Assembly (NCBI RefSeq): GCF_000518785.1
Contig: NZ_JAEG01000007.1
Coordinates: 186,001 to 250,000, forward strand
DNA: 64,000 nucleotides
DNA from: Paenirhizobium selenitireducens ATCC BAA-1503
GTDB lineage: Bacteria; Pseudomonadota; Alphaproteobacteria; Rhizobiales; Rhizobiaceae
Direction: 5' to 3'
The position numbers were made by a program, and so were the translations under genes. The notes beneath the pieces were generated by a model that ran no database searches, had not been told where the DNA came from, and saw only the letters and a list, made by a program, of their open reading frames with translations. Positions 41,895-52,732 of this stretch are shown here, piece after piece (the stretch's first letter is position 1; the number at the start of each line of letters is the position of its first letter).

Positions 41895-42938
41895 TCAGCC
41901 GGTCAGACGGAAGGGAATGCCGGAGGCAAGCGCCGCGACATAGCGCGGCTTCTGGTAATAGCCGTTGAGCGAGATGCGCGGCAGGAGCAACGGCGCGGCA
42001 AGCGCCGCGGCATCGACCGTCCCCGCCCGGGTCGTCACCGCAAGGGTGAAGCCGGCCCTGGCGGCGAGTGCCGCGATACGGTTCGTGGCGCTGCGCGCAT
42101 CGCCGTATGGATAGGCGAAGCTGGTCGGCCGCCGGCCCGTCAGCGTCTCGACATAGTCGGCGCTGCCCGAAAGTTCGTTCAGTGCTTCCGCGTCGGTGAG
42201 AAAATCCAGGGCGCGGTGGCTCAGCGTATGGGCGCCGAGGCTGGCCAGCGGATGGCGCGCCAGCGTCTTCAGTTCCTCTGCCGTCATCACCAATTGCGCG
42301 ACCATTGCCCTCGGATCGATGCCGACGCTACGCGCCGCCGCGTCGAGCCGGGCGATCGCCAGGCTTTCCTCAGGTCCGCAGATCGCGTCGCAGATGAGAT
42401 CGCAAACCGCCCGCTTCGCCGCGATCGAAGTGACGGCGTGGGTCTTCGGGCCGCTGTCGGTTTCGATGGTGAAGCGGTCGGTGGCGTTGAGCAGGGCTTC
42501 TGCGGTTTCCCACCACAGGGTGTGGCTGCGTTCGCTGAACCCCTTGGTGACGAAGACGGTGAAGGGCACTCCGTGCCGTTCGAAGACGGGCAGGGCATGT
42601 TCGGCATTGTCACGATAGCCGTCGTCCAGCGTAAAAACGGCGAAAGGCGCTCCGTCCGGCGCGGCGGCGAGCAGGTGCGGCACCTCGTCGAGTGCTACGA
42701 ACTGGTAGCCCTCGGCCTTCAGCTGCCGGATCGCCGCGTCCAGGAAGTCCGGCGTGATCTCGAGATGACCGTTCGCATCGAGCGGCGGCGGTCGGTGCGG
42801 CCGCACATGGTGCAGGGTGAAGATCGCGCCGCGACCGCGCGCCGCACGCATGGTGCCGAGCCGGCTGAGAAGCCGGGACGCTTCCAGCCCGCCGGTGATC
42901 GCGGCCTTGCGCACGAAGCCTTTCAGGTTGGCCTTCAT
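41895..42938 (-). CDS. Polysaccharide deacetylase family protein
   Basis: A 347-residue NodB-homology carbohydrate esterase. The first catalytic motif is FAVFTLDDGYRDNAEHALPVFERHGVPFTVFV (TxDDG). The second, normally H-T/S-x-x-H, is LGAHTLSHRALDFL, and the last catalytic Arg/Asp region is TSFAYPYGDARSATNRIAAL. These are the metal-binding Asp/His residues of CE4 enzymes. No signal peptide is obvious, so its location is unclear; substrates could be peptidoglycan or a surface polysaccharide. GAGGA lies just before the ATG. Confidence 0.9.
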   Translation of the reverse strand: MKANLKGFVRKAAITGGLEASRLLSRLGTMRAARGRGAIFTLHHVRPHRPPPLDANGHLEITPDFLDAAIRQLKAEGYQFVALDEVPHLLAAAPDGAPFAVFTLDDGYRDNAEHALPVFERHGVPFTVFVTKGFSERSHTLWWETAEALLNATDRFTIETDSGPKTHAVTSIAAKRAVCDLICDAICGPEESLAIARLDAAARSVGIDPRAMVAQLVMTAEELKTLARHPLASLGAHTLSHRALDFLTDAEALNELSGSADYVETLTGRRPTSFAYPYGDARSATNRIAALAARAGFTLAVTTRAGTVDAAALAAPLLLPRISLNGYYQKPRYVAALASGIPFRLTG

Positions 42939-43061
42939 TGTCCTCGCCCGGTTTTGCGTCGCAACATATCGCTCTCCAGACTATGCGGGTGGCGTTAAGC
43001 CTTGCTGAATGGCGTCTGCCTGTTTTTGTCGTGCGGCCTCGACCGATGCGACCGGGGGCGG

Positions 43062-44519
43062 TTATCGCATGAGCGTCACCGCACGGCGCGCCGCCAGCGA
43101 GGCGGGGATCGCCCAGATGAGCGCTATGGCGAAGGTGAGCGTCAGCACGCCGCGCATGGCCTCGGCGGATTGCGCCACGGCCAGTCCCGCGCCGTTGGCG
43201 CTGATTCCCGCAAGGGCCGCGCCGAGTGCGAAGCCCGCCGATTGCAGCGTCGGCAGCAGCGCCGAGGTCTTGTCGCGTTCATGACCTGGCGTCGCCTCCA
43301 TCAGCATCTGGCTGAGATAACCCCAGCTCAAGCCGAAGGCCGCGCCGATGGTAACCTGCGCGACGGCAAGCATGGCGATGTTCACCGTCCCGATCGCGCC
43401 GGCAAGCGTGGCAAAGCCGAGGACCAGCAGCAGGGGGCCGAGCCAGATCGCCGTCTGCCGCGACCGCTCGGCCCTGAGGTTGGCGACGCCGATCGCGGTC
43501 ATGCTCCAGCTGATCGCCATCAGCGCGCCGAGCGCGCCGGCGAGCGTCGGGCGGTAGCCGAACAGATATTGCAGCGAATAGACCAGATAGACGCTGCTGG
43601 TTGCCTGCGAGAGCGGCATGAGCAGGATGACCCAGAGGCCAAGACCGAGAGGCGAGCGGGTGGAAAACGCACCCTGTGGCAGGATCGAATCCTCCGCGCG
43701 CCGGTCGAGGCGGACCGCGCCGAGCACCAGAACCAGCGATCCGGCAATCATGGCCGCCGTGGCGAGGGCGGAGCCGGCAAGCCCCGCCACCAGCATGGCG
43801 ACGAGGCCGGCCGACAGCAGGCTCAGCCTGAGTGTGGGAAATTGCAGCCGCCGACCCGCTTCGGAACCTGACGGTACGAGGATGAGCGCGAGCAGCAGAA
43901 AGAGGGCAATGAGCGGCGCATTGACGAGAAAGGCCCCCCGCCAGGAAAAGGCTTCCGTCAGCGAGCCGGCCAGCACCGGACCGCCGAAGGCGGCGATCGC
44001 CCAGACGCTCGCTTCCGCGCCGAACACTTTCGGCACCAGCGCGGGCGGGAACATTTCGGGGATCAGCGCGTAGCAGATGGCGGCGATGATGCCTTCGCCG
44101 ATGCCCTGGCAGATCCGCCCGAAGAGCACGGTATTCATGTCCGAGGCGAAGGCGGCCGCCAGTGTGCCGGCCAGGAAGAGCAGGGCGGCGGCGAAAAGGA
44201 CGGTCCTTGCGCCGTAGCGCTGTTTGAGCAGGGCGGCGCTGGCGCCCGCGACGATCGACGCGACCAGATAGAGCGTCATCGACCACGGCAACAGTTCCGC
44301 ACCGCCGATCTCGCCGACCGCCGTCGGTAACACGGTGCTGACCAGGAAGCCGTTGAAGGCATAGAGTGCCACCCCCATGCACAGCATCGTCGTCGTCGCC
44401 AGATAGCGCGGGGCGAGAAGTTCGGCCCAGCGGCCGCTCGCCTCGTTCTCCGGCACAGGGCTGGAGTTGGCGGCAGCCGGCGATCCCGCGACGTTCGGCA
44501 CTTCTGTCTCTGGCAGCAT
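43062..44519 (-). CDS. MFS multidrug-type transporter, 14 TM
   Basis: A 485-residue major-facilitator protein with about 14 hydrophobic segments, as in the drug:proton antiporter-2 (EmrB/QacA-like) group. Motifs include ATTTMLCMGVALYAFNGFLVSTVLPTAVGEIGG in segment 1, the motif-A loop LKQRYGARTVLF, and GRICQGIGEGIIAAICYALIPEMFP; EAFSWRGAFLVNAPL is the motif-C-adjacent region. The N-terminal 36 residues are polar. GAGGA precedes the ATG. A 16-bp inverted repeat lies about 50 bases upstream, suggesting repressor or activator control, but no regulator gene is next to it. Confidence 0.9.
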   Translation of the reverse strand: MLPETEVPNVAGSPAAANSSPVPENEASGRWAELLAPRYLATTTMLCMGVALYAFNGFLVSTVLPTAVGEIGGAELLPWSMTLYLVASIVAGASAALLKQRYGARTVLFAAALLFLAGTLAAAFASDMNTVLFGRICQGIGEGIIAAICYALIPEMFPPALVPKVFGAEASVWAIAAFGGPVLAGSLTEAFSWRGAFLVNAPLIALFLLLALILVPSGSEAGRRLQFPTLRLSLLSAGLVAMLVAGLAGSALATAAMIAGSLVLVLGAVRLDRRAEDSILPQGAFSTRSPLGLGLWVILLMPLSQATSSVYLVYSLQYLFGYRPTLAGALGALMAISWSMTAIGVANLRAERSRQTAIWLGPLLLVLGFATLAGAIGTVNIAMLAVAQVTIGAAFGLSWGYLSQMLMEATPGHERDKTSALLPTLQSAGFALGAALAGISANGAGLAVAQSAEAMRGVLTLTFAIALIWAIPASLAARRAVTLMR

Positions 44520-44567
44520 GGATCCTGTTTCCTCGTCCTGGATTGCGGTCGGATCGGAACCTACAAT

Positions 44568-44583
44568 CTCAACTTAGGTTGAG
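44568..44583. promoter_or_regulatory. Inverted repeat upstream of the MFS gene
   Basis: CTCAAC-TTAG-GTTGAG, perfect 6-bp arms, 48 bases upstream of the MFS start. The arrangement resembles MerR-type operators (compare the SoxR site), but the cognate regulator is not in the window. Confidence 0.45.
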
Positions 44584-44829
44584 GTAAAGAGGCAAGTTGA
44601 AGAATTTGCAGAGGCTCGACGACGGACAAGAGAACCAGGGCGGCGGCGCTCCCGTTCGATCCATCCACTTCTCTATCATAAGGATTGGGCCGCCACAGGA
44701 TGGGCATCCATCCGCCACCCATCCCATGCATCCTCCAACCGCCTTCCGGAGCATCCCGCGCGAAAATTGCTGGACTCCGTCAAGTAAATATCTAGACTGC
44801 CGTGGCACACCACAGGAGGTCCGACAAGC

Positions 44830-45594
44830 ATGACGTCTGCGCGTCGCATGGATGGAAAGATATGCCTGGTCACGGGCGGCGGAACGGGCATCGGCAGGGC
44901 GGCCGCGTTGCAGATGGCGCGCGAAGGCGCCACGGCCGTGGTGATCGCCGGCAGGCGCGAGCCGGAGGGCGAGGCGGTAGCGGCCGCCTGCCGTGATCTG
45001 GGTTCGCAGGCGGTCTTCCTGATGGCCGACGTTACGCGCGAAGCGGATGTCGAGGCGATGGTGACGGGGACGCTCGACCGTTTCGGCCGGCTGGACGTGG
45101 CCTTTGACAATGCCGGCTTTCAGGAGCGCCGCGCGCCGATCGAAGACCAGGACGACGCCACCTATGCCGCCGTTTTCGACACGAACGTGCGCGGCGTCTT
45201 CCATTGCCTCCGGTATCAGATCCCGGCCATGCGGAAGACCGGCGGCGGCGCGATCGTCATCAATGCCTCGGTCAGCGGCATCCGCAATCCGAACCCCGGC
45301 TTCGCGCTCTACAATGCCTCGAAGGCCGCCGTCATCGCCATGATGCGCACCGCCGCCATCGAGAATGCCGCCCGCGGCGTGCGCATCAATGCCGTGGCGC
45401 CGGGCAGGGTGGTGACGGACATGATGCTGGCTGCCGGCGTCGGCGACGTGGCGACCGTGGCCGCCGGCCTGCCCTTGCGGCGCATGGGGCAGCCTGAGGA
45501 AGTGGCGGAGGCCGTCCTTTGGCTTGCCTCGGACGCAACCTCCTATATTGTCGGTCATGTTCTGGCCGCGGATGGTGGATTTCTTGCTGCATGA
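44830..45594 (+). CDS. Short-chain dehydrogenase/reductase
   Basis: A 254-residue classical SDR. The cofactor motif TGGGTGIGRAAA lies at about 15-26; AGRREPEG follows with an Arg suited to NADP or NAD. NAG at FDNAGFQ, the catalytic Ser in INASVSG, and Y-x3-K in LYNASKAAVIAM complete the active site. The C-terminus has PEEVAEAVLWLASDATSYIVGHVLAADGGF. Substrate is unknown. CAGGAGG lies 12 bases upstream of the ATG, a long spacing. It is a single gene; 246 bases upstream show no other ORF. Confidence 0.9.
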   Translation: MTSARRMDGKICLVTGGGTGIGRAAALQMAREGATAVVIAGRREPEGEAVAAACRDLGSQAVFLMADVTREADVEAMVTGTLDRFGRLDVAFDNAGFQERRAPIEDQDDATYAAVFDTNVRGVFHCLRYQIPAMRKTGGGAIVINASVSGIRNPNPGFALYNASKAAVIAMMRTAAIENAARGVRINAVAPGRVVTDMMLAAGVGDVATVAAGLPLRRMGQPEEVAEAVLWLASDATSYIVGHVLAADGGFLAA

Positions 45595-45802
45595 GGCTGC
45601 TTTTGTCGGCAGATCCAGCCTCGTGTCATTTACCCTTTGTTTACTCTCTTCATGAAACTTTTAGTTAACTTTCGTACTGAGGGCGCTGCACCGCAAAACT
45701 CTCGCCCCAATTCTGCTTTAGTGAAGCCGTCGTCTACCGGGCGGCATAACTCGCCGCCGGATTTCGACGCTCCGTTACGTTAAGCCTGCCCTTGGAGGAT
45801 TC

Positions 45803-47119
45803 ATGAACAAGCTGTTGATCGCGTTGACGTTCCTCGTTGCGATCGCATCATCGTCCACCTCCGCGACAGCCGGAAGCGCCCAGCTTCTCCTCGATGCTCG
45901 CACCGGCGAGGTTCTGGCGTCGGAAAACCCCGACAGCCTCAATCACCCGGCCTCGCTGACGAAAATGATGACTCTGTACATGACGTTCGACGCGATTCGC
46001 CGCGGCGAATTGTCCTGGGACAGCCGCGTGCCCTTCTCGAAATATGCCGCTTCGCGTCCGCCGACCAAGCTCCGCGTCAAGGCGGGCGATGCCGTCACCG
46101 TGAAGGAAGCGGTGCTCGGCATGATCGTGCAGTCGGCCAATGACGCCGCAGCCGCGATGGCGGAAAAGCTCGGTGGCACCGAGAGTGAATTCGCCGCGAT
46201 GATGACTACGAAAGCCCGCTCGCTCGGCATGTCGAAGACCATTTTCGTCAATGCCTCCGGCCTTCCCGACGACCGGCAGATCACCACGGCGCGCGACATG
46301 TCCACCCTCGGCATCGCGCTGCTGCGGGACTTCCCGCAGGAATACAAGCTGTTCAACACCAAGAGTTTCGCCTTCCGTGGCCGCACGATCAACGGCCACA
46401 ACAATCTGATGTACCGCTACAAGGGCATGGACGGCATCAAGACCGGCTATACCAATGCTTCCGGCTTCAACCTCGTCAGCGCCGTGAGAGATGGCGATCG
46501 CCGGGTGATCGGCGTAGTCATGGGCGGCCGCTCGGCGGCAAGCCGCGACAAGGTCATGGAAAAGCTGATCGCCGGCAACATTGCCAAGGCCTCGCGCGGA
46601 TCAACGCTGCTGGCCAGCAATTCGACCCGCGTCGGCATGGACCTGGCGCGCCTGGGTGACGATGTCCCGGTTCCGGCACCCCGCCAGGATGCGGTGGCCG
46701 CTGTGATCGGCTTGGCAAACGCAAGTCCGGTCGCCGCCTCCATGCTTGGAACGGCCTATGCCAAGCCGGTGGAAATGGCCGCGGCCGACGTCTCGAGCGA
46801 CGTCCCCGCCTTGACGCCTGAGGCGGAAATCCCCCTCGCCGCGCCGAAGGCGGAGGCCCGGATGGTTGGCGGATGGCAGATCCAGATCGCCGCCGCCGCC
46901 AGCGCCAAGGCCGCGATGGATCTTCTCGCCGACGCCAAGGCAAAGATCGGCGGCCCGTTGAACGATCGCGACACCTATACCGAGGCCGTGACCCGCGACG
47001 GCTCGACCTTCTACCGCGCCCGCTTCACCGGCTTTACCAGCAAGACCGAGGCTCGCTCGGCCTGCGACAAGTTGGTCAAGAACCGCTACGACTGCGTGCT
47101 GATGCCTGCGAGGGGCTGA
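45803..47119 (+). CDS. D-alanyl-D-alanine carboxypeptidase with SPOR domain
   Basis: A 438-residue penicillin-binding protein of the DacA/PBP5 type. A signal peptide (residues 1-23, cut near ATAGS) is followed by the transpeptidase-like domain: Ser51-x-x-Lys54 in HPASLTKMMT, SAN in IVQSANDAAAAMAE and KTG in GMDGIKTGYTNASG. After an Ala/Pro-rich linker, the C-terminal ~75 residues (WQIQIAAAASAKAAMDLLADAKAKIG onward) form a SPOR domain, which binds denuded glycan at the division septum. It trims pentapeptides in the periplasm. GGAGG lies six bases before the ATG. The gene's end overlaps the parE remnant on the other strand. Confidence 0.95.
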   Translation: MNKLLIALTFLVAIASSSTSATAGSAQLLLDARTGEVLASENPDSLNHPASLTKMMTLYMTFDAIRRGELSWDSRVPFSKYAASRPPTKLRVKAGDAVTVKEAVLGMIVQSANDAAAAMAEKLGGTESEFAAMMTTKARSLGMSKTIFVNASGLPDDRQITTARDMSTLGIALLRDFPQEYKLFNTKSFAFRGRTINGHNNLMYRYKGMDGIKTGYTNASGFNLVSAVRDGDRRVIGVVMGGRSAASRDKVMEKLIAGNIAKASRGSTLLASNSTRVGMDLARLGDDVPVPAPRQDAVAAVIGLANASPVAASMLGTAYAKPVEMAAADVSSDVPALTPEAEIPLAAPKAEARMVGGWQIQIAAAASAKAAMDLLADAKAKIGGPLNDRDTYTEAVTRDGSTFYRARFTGFTSKTEARSACDKLVKNRYDCVLMPARG

Positions 47120-47317
47120 CCGAGGGGCGCATGCCGTGCCCCCGCTTCGCTAGCCCTGGTCTTCCCAGTGAGGTCGCGGGCCAGCTTCCCAAGCTCTTCG
47201 ACAAGCCGTGCCGGTACATCCATGCGTTCGTGCAGGATGCTCATGACGCCGATCTTGTCGCGCTCGCCAAATCCTATCCTGGGTCGCATTCGCCGCCGGA
47301 TAGAACAGATAGCCCAT
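47086..47317 (-). pseudogene. parE: parE toxin remnant with internal deletion
   Basis: An ATG at 47317, four bases after the parD stop, opens a frame reading MGYLFYPAANATQDRIW, the usual N-terminus of this ParE subgroup. It then runs out of register into unrelated residues. In another frame from about 47275 comes GERDKIGVMSILHERMDVPARL, the usual ParE C-terminus. The two ends join at about 47265-47275, so roughly 50-60 internal codons are missing and the frame is shifted. A functional RelE/ParE toxin cannot be made. Confidence 0.72.
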
Positions 47318-47321
47318 TCGG

Positions 47322-47573
47322 TCAGGCTTTCTTGTTTCGCTGGATCACATCTTCGGCCGAGACGGAGACGTACACGTCCTCGTCCGCCCGCATCGCCTCT
47401 GTGAAATGTTCGCCGATCCAGGCAGATGCCGCTGATTGCGCCTGCCGGTCGCGGCTGACCAGCGCACGGATATAGTCGTCGGCATCCCGATAGGGACCGC
47501 CCTTGGCGACCTGCCGACGGACATGCTCATGCAAATCGTCGCTGAGCGTCACTTGAATGCTGCTCTTGCCCAT
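47322..47573 (-). CDS. parD: ParD-family antitoxin, now orphan
   Basis: An 83-residue ribbon-helix-helix antitoxin. The N-terminus GKSSIQVTLSDDLHEHVRRQV is the DNA-binding strand and first helix; GPYRDADDYIRALVSRDRQ is the second helix and the start of the toxin-binding tail. The ATG at 47573 is chosen; one 12 bases earlier is possible. It remains intact although the toxin next to it has lost its middle, which may reflect retained autoregulation, recent loss of the toxin, or cross-neutralisation of another ParE. Confidence 0.88.
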   Translation of the reverse strand: MGKSSIQVTLSDDLHEHVRRQVAKGGPYRDADDYIRALVSRDRQAQSAASAWIGEHFTEAMRADEDVYVSVSAEDVIQRNKKA

Positions 47574-47679
47574 GGCTCGTCCCATCCAACTCGCGAAATG
47601 ATGTTCCGCGTCGGTCCCGGTGTCAACAATTCCGCGTGTCCGCGTCAGGCACGACCGGCAGATGTCTCCGCAAGCTGCC

Positions 47680-49095
47680 TTAAGCCCGCGTTCCGCCCAC
47701 CGTCACCTGGTCCATCCGCAGATGCGGCTGGCCGACGCCGACCGGGACCCATTGGCCGGCCTTGCCGCAATTGCCGATGCCCTTGTCGAGCGCCATGTCG
47801 TTGCCGACCATGGAAATGCGCTTCATCGCTTCGGGACCGTTGCCGATCAGCATGGCGCCCTTGACCGGCGCGCCGATCTTGCCGTTCTCGATCATGTAGG
47901 CCTCGGTGCAGCCGAAGACGAACTTGCCCGAGGTGATATCGACCTGCCCGCCGCCGAAGGAGACGGCATAGATGCCGTTCTTGACGGACGAGATGATCTC
48001 TTCCGGGCTCTTGTCGCCACCGAGCATGTAGGTGTTGGTCATGCGCGGCATCGGCTGGTGCGAATAGCCCTGGCGGCGGCCGTTGCCGGTCGCCTTCATG
48101 CCCATCAGCCGGGCGTTCTGGCGGTCCTGCATGTAGCCGACGAGGCGACCGTTCTCGATCAGCACGTTATAGGCTGAGGGCGTGCCCTCGTCGTCGATGG
48201 TGATCGAGCCGCGCCGCGCGTCGATCGTGCCGTCGTCGACCACGGTCACGCCGGGGGCGGCGACCATCTCGCCCAGCAGGCCGGCGAAGGCCGAGGTCTT
48301 CTTGCGGTTGAAGTCGCCTTCGAGCCCGTGGCCGACCGCCTCGTGCAGCATGACGCCCGGCCAGCCGTTTCCGAGCACCACGTCCATGGTGCCGGCCGGC
48401 GCGTCGATCGCCTCGAGATTGACCAGCGCCTGGCGCAGCGCCTCGTCGGCGCCGTGCTGCCAGCTCTCTTCCGTCAGGAAGTCGGAAAAGGCCATGCGGC
48501 CGCCCGTACCATAGGAGCCGCTTTCCTGCCGGTCGCCCTTGCCGGCGATGACGGAAATGTTGATCCGCGTCATCGGCCGGATGTCGCGCACCCGGTGACC
48601 GTCGGCGCGCAGGATCTCCACTACCTGCCAGCTCGCCGCGATCGAGGCGGTGACCTGGCGGACGGTATCGCCCTTGTCGCGCAGATAGGCGTCGATCTCG
48701 GCGAGCAGCTTGACCTTCTCCTCGAAGGACGGCGCGCCGATCGGATTGCCCTCGCCGTAGAGCTTGGCATTGGTGCGCTGTGGGGCGCTGGCATAGGAGC
48801 CGGAATAACCGTGGGTCACGGCGCCGACCGCATCGGCGGCGCGCGACAGTGCGGCGAGCGAAAGCTCTCCCGCATGGGCATAGCCGACCGCTTCGCCGGC
48901 GACGGCCCGCAGGCCGAATCCCTGGTCGGTGTTGAAGCTGCCGCCCTTCAGGCGCCCGTTGTCGAAGGTCAGTGATTCCGCCTGGGCGTGCTCGACGAAC
49001 AACTCCCCGTCATCGGCGCCGGCGAGTGCTTTCGACACATGCTGACGCAGCGTCATTTCGTCGCAGTCGAAGAGGCCGAGAAGGTCGGTGGTCAT
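47680..49095 (-). CDS. tldD: Metalloprotease TldD
   Basis: A 471-residue TldD, half of the TldD/TldE heterodimeric protease that degrades unfolded peptides and matures some modified peptides. The zinc motif HExxxH is in GVMLHEAVGHGLEGDFNRKK. Other family blocks are DIRPMTRINISVIAG, RQGYSHQPMPRMTNTYML and VTVGGTRA at the end. The ATG at 49095 is supported by AAGGAG seven bases upstream; a longer frame to 49167 is rejected. No modified-peptide gene is adjacent. The tldE/pmbA partner is not in the window. Confidence 0.96.
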   Translation of the reverse strand: MTTDLLGLFDCDEMTLRQHVSKALAGADDGELFVEHAQAESLTFDNGRLKGGSFNTDQGFGLRAVAGEAVGYAHAGELSLAALSRAADAVGAVTHGYSGSYASAPQRTNAKLYGEGNPIGAPSFEEKVKLLAEIDAYLRDKGDTVRQVTASIAASWQVVEILRADGHRVRDIRPMTRINISVIAGKGDRQESGSYGTGGRMAFSDFLTEESWQHGADEALRQALVNLEAIDAPAGTMDVVLGNGWPGVMLHEAVGHGLEGDFNRKKTSAFAGLLGEMVAAPGVTVVDDGTIDARRGSITIDDEGTPSAYNVLIENGRLVGYMQDRQNARLMGMKATGNGRRQGYSHQPMPRMTNTYMLGGDKSPEEIISSVKNGIYAVSFGGGQVDITSGKFVFGCTEAYMIENGKIGAPVKGAMLIGNGPEAMKRISMVGNDMALDKGIGNCGKAGQWVPVGVGQPHLRMDQVTVGGTRA

Positions 49096-49214
49096 GGAAA
49101 TCTCCTTGTAGTGCTCGTTCCGATGTAGGCGCATTGCGACCTGCGGACAAGGTTCGACCGGAGCCATGGCCCCGGTCGCGCGTCACTTTATAATGATGAA
49201 GGCAGCGGATGTTC

Positions 49215-49739
49215 TCAGGGCAGCTTGTCGTAGCCCTCGGCGAAGCCCGCGAGCTCGATCGGAATGCCGACCCGGTCCTGGTCGGCCGATTCGCGCAGCG
49301 CGAAGACCGCGTTCTTGCCGGCGCGCAGGATCTTCATCAGCTCCTCGTCGATCTCGACTTCGACATAGCAGCCTTCGGAGAAGCAGCGGGTGAAATAGGC
49401 GCGGCCGATATTGTTGCCGTCGACATAGAGCTCCATGCCGTCTTTCAGCAGAACCCCGAGCGGGGCGAGGATGCGCAGGATCTTCGCCTTGCGGTCCGCG
49501 GTCTTCAGCACCACCACGGACAGACCCACTTCGGGCCGGTCCTCGGCGATCACGTTCTGCATCAGCGCGCATTGCTCAGTGGAGGCGCCGGCCGGCGTAT
49601 CGCAGATCACCGACCACGCACCATGATTGGAACGGATGGTTCCGGGCTGCTGTTGCTGGGCCTTAACCGGAGCGACGAGCGCGGCAACGGCGATGGCGCT
49701 TGCGATCAGGCCCGACCGGTAAAGTCTAGGAAGACCCAT
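49215..49739 (-). CDS. Invasion-associated locus B (IalB) family protein
   Basis: A 174-residue secreted protein. A signal peptide (MGLPRLYRSGLIASAIAVAA, cut near VKAQQ) precedes the IalB domain: GAWSVICDTPAGASTEQCALMQ with a likely disulfide, LRILAPLGVLLKDGMELYVD, and FTRCFSEGCYVEVEIDEELM with two more cysteines. IalB was named in Bartonella for red-cell invasion, but homologues are general in rhizobia with unclear roles. ATG at 49739 is preceded by AGAGG; an earlier in-frame start lacks this. It is divergent from the cox operon with 315 bases between start codons. Confidence 0.9.
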   Translation of the reverse strand: MGLPRLYRSGLIASAIAVAALVAPVKAQQQQPGTIRSNHGAWSVICDTPAGASTEQCALMQNVIAEDRPEVGLSVVVLKTADRKAKILRILAPLGVLLKDGMELYVDGNNIGRAYFTRCFSEGCYVEVEIDEELMKILRAGKNAVFALRESADQDRVGIPIELAGFAEGYDKLP

Positions 49740-50020
49740 GGGTACCTCTGGAAATCGAATCATCCCTGACATTCATGGCGTCCGGGCGGGCAAAATGAAA
49801 GCCCCGACCCGTGTTTTCCAAGGGAGTGAGGCTTAATTGCGACCGCTGTTGCAGCCGTGCCGGCCGCCACGGGCAATGCAGGCCGGATTGTCGGTGGATG
49901 GCTCGCGAGCGGAATTGATGAACAGCAAAAATGCGGCCGTGGCATTTGCCCGGGCGTATTGCGAATGCGGCCAATCTGTGATTTTAAACGCTGATGATAG
50001 CATGAATTTCGCGTATTGAT

Positions 50021-50034
50021 TTGATGTGGATCAA
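50021..50034. promoter_or_regulatory. FNR/FixK-type box upstream of coxB
   Basis: TTGAT-GTGG-ATCAA is a perfect match to the FNR/FixK/FnrN consensus TTGAT-N4-ATCAA. It ends 20 bases before the coxB start codon, so it probably overlaps the promoter or transcription start and would repress. The rest of the gap 49740-50054 holds no other motif that I can support. Confidence 0.65.
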
Positions 50035-50054
50035 ACGCTTGTGGGAGAGACATC

Positions 50055-50942
50055 GTGATAAAGAGAGCTTTTGCAGCTTTGGCCGCCCTGGCCTGTCTGC
50101 TTTTCGCCTCCGGCAGCTTTGCAGACCAGCCGACCGAGTGGCAGATGGACTTGCAACAGGCGGCGACGCCGATCATGGAGCAGATTCGCTGGTTTGAGAA
50201 CTACACCCTGTGGTTCATCGTTCCGATCACGGTCTTCGTCCTCCTTCTCCTGGTCGTGGTCGCCGTGCGCTTCCGCGCCGCCGCCAACCCGGTTCCCTCG
50301 AAGACGAGCCACAATACGGCGATCGAGATTGTCTGGACCGTCGGTCCGGTTCTGATCCTGCTGTTCTTCGCGATCCCGTCCTTCAACCTGCTTTCCGCCC
50401 AGCTCACCCAGCCGGAAAATCCGGACGTGACGGTCAAGGCGACGGCCACCCAGTGGCAGTGGAACTACGAATACCAGGGCGGCACGGAAGTGGCCTTCGA
50501 CAGCTACATGCTGAAGGAAGAAGACCGCGCTGCCGCCGGCAAGGAAGACAAGAGCGTCTATCCGCGCCTGCTCGCCGTCGATAACGAAATGATCGTTCCG
50601 GTCGGCAAGACCGTGCGCATGCTCGTCACCGCCGCGCCGACCGACGTCATCCACGCCTTCGCCATGCCGGCCTTCGGCGTCAAGATCGATGCCGTTCCGG
50701 GACGTCTGAACGAAACCTGGTTCCGCGCCGATCGCGAAGGCCTTTACTACGGCCAGTGTTCGGAACTCTGCGGCAAGGACCATGCCTTCATGCCGATCGC
50801 CATCCGTGTCGTGTCGGCTGACAAGTATGCCGCCTGGCTCGAGGCTGCTGCGTCGGATCTCGCCGGTGCCAACAAGGCACTCATGGCTGCGGTGGACGGT
50901 GCGGACAAGTCCGTGCAGCTCGCCGACAACGTTTCGAACTAA
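50055..50942 (+). CDS. coxB: Cytochrome c oxidase subunit II
   Basis: A 295-residue subunit II of the aa3-type oxidase. A signal peptide (residues 1-23, cut near SFADQ) and two membrane helices (about 52-74 and 96-115) precede the periplasmic cupredoxin domain. The dinuclear copper site is visible: His in TDVIHAFAMPAFG, then GQCSELCGKDHAFMP with both Cys, Glu, His and Met. The aromatic cytochrome-c docking patch is TATQWQWNYEYQGG. The start is GTG at 50055 with GGGAGAGA upstream. It is the first gene of the cox operon. Confidence 0.97.
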   Translation: MIKRAFAALAALACLLFASGSFADQPTEWQMDLQQAATPIMEQIRWFENYTLWFIVPITVFVLLLLVVVAVRFRAAANPVPSKTSHNTAIEIVWTVGPVLILLFFAIPSFNLLSAQLTQPENPDVTVKATATQWQWNYEYQGGTEVAFDSYMLKEEDRAAAGKEDKSVYPRLLAVDNEMIVPVGKTVRMLVTAAPTDVIHAFAMPAFGVKIDAVPGRLNETWFRADREGLYYGQCSELCGKDHAFMPIAIRVVSADKYAAWLEAAASDLAGANKALMAAVDGADKSVQLADNVSN

Positions 50943-52643
<1,701 letters not shown>

Positions 52644-52732
52644 GCGGCAGGCCTGGCCTCAACGCATAGCGGATGCCGCGCCCTTCGGTGGCGCGGCATC
52701 CGAAAAGAACAGACAAGCATGGGACGGAGACA

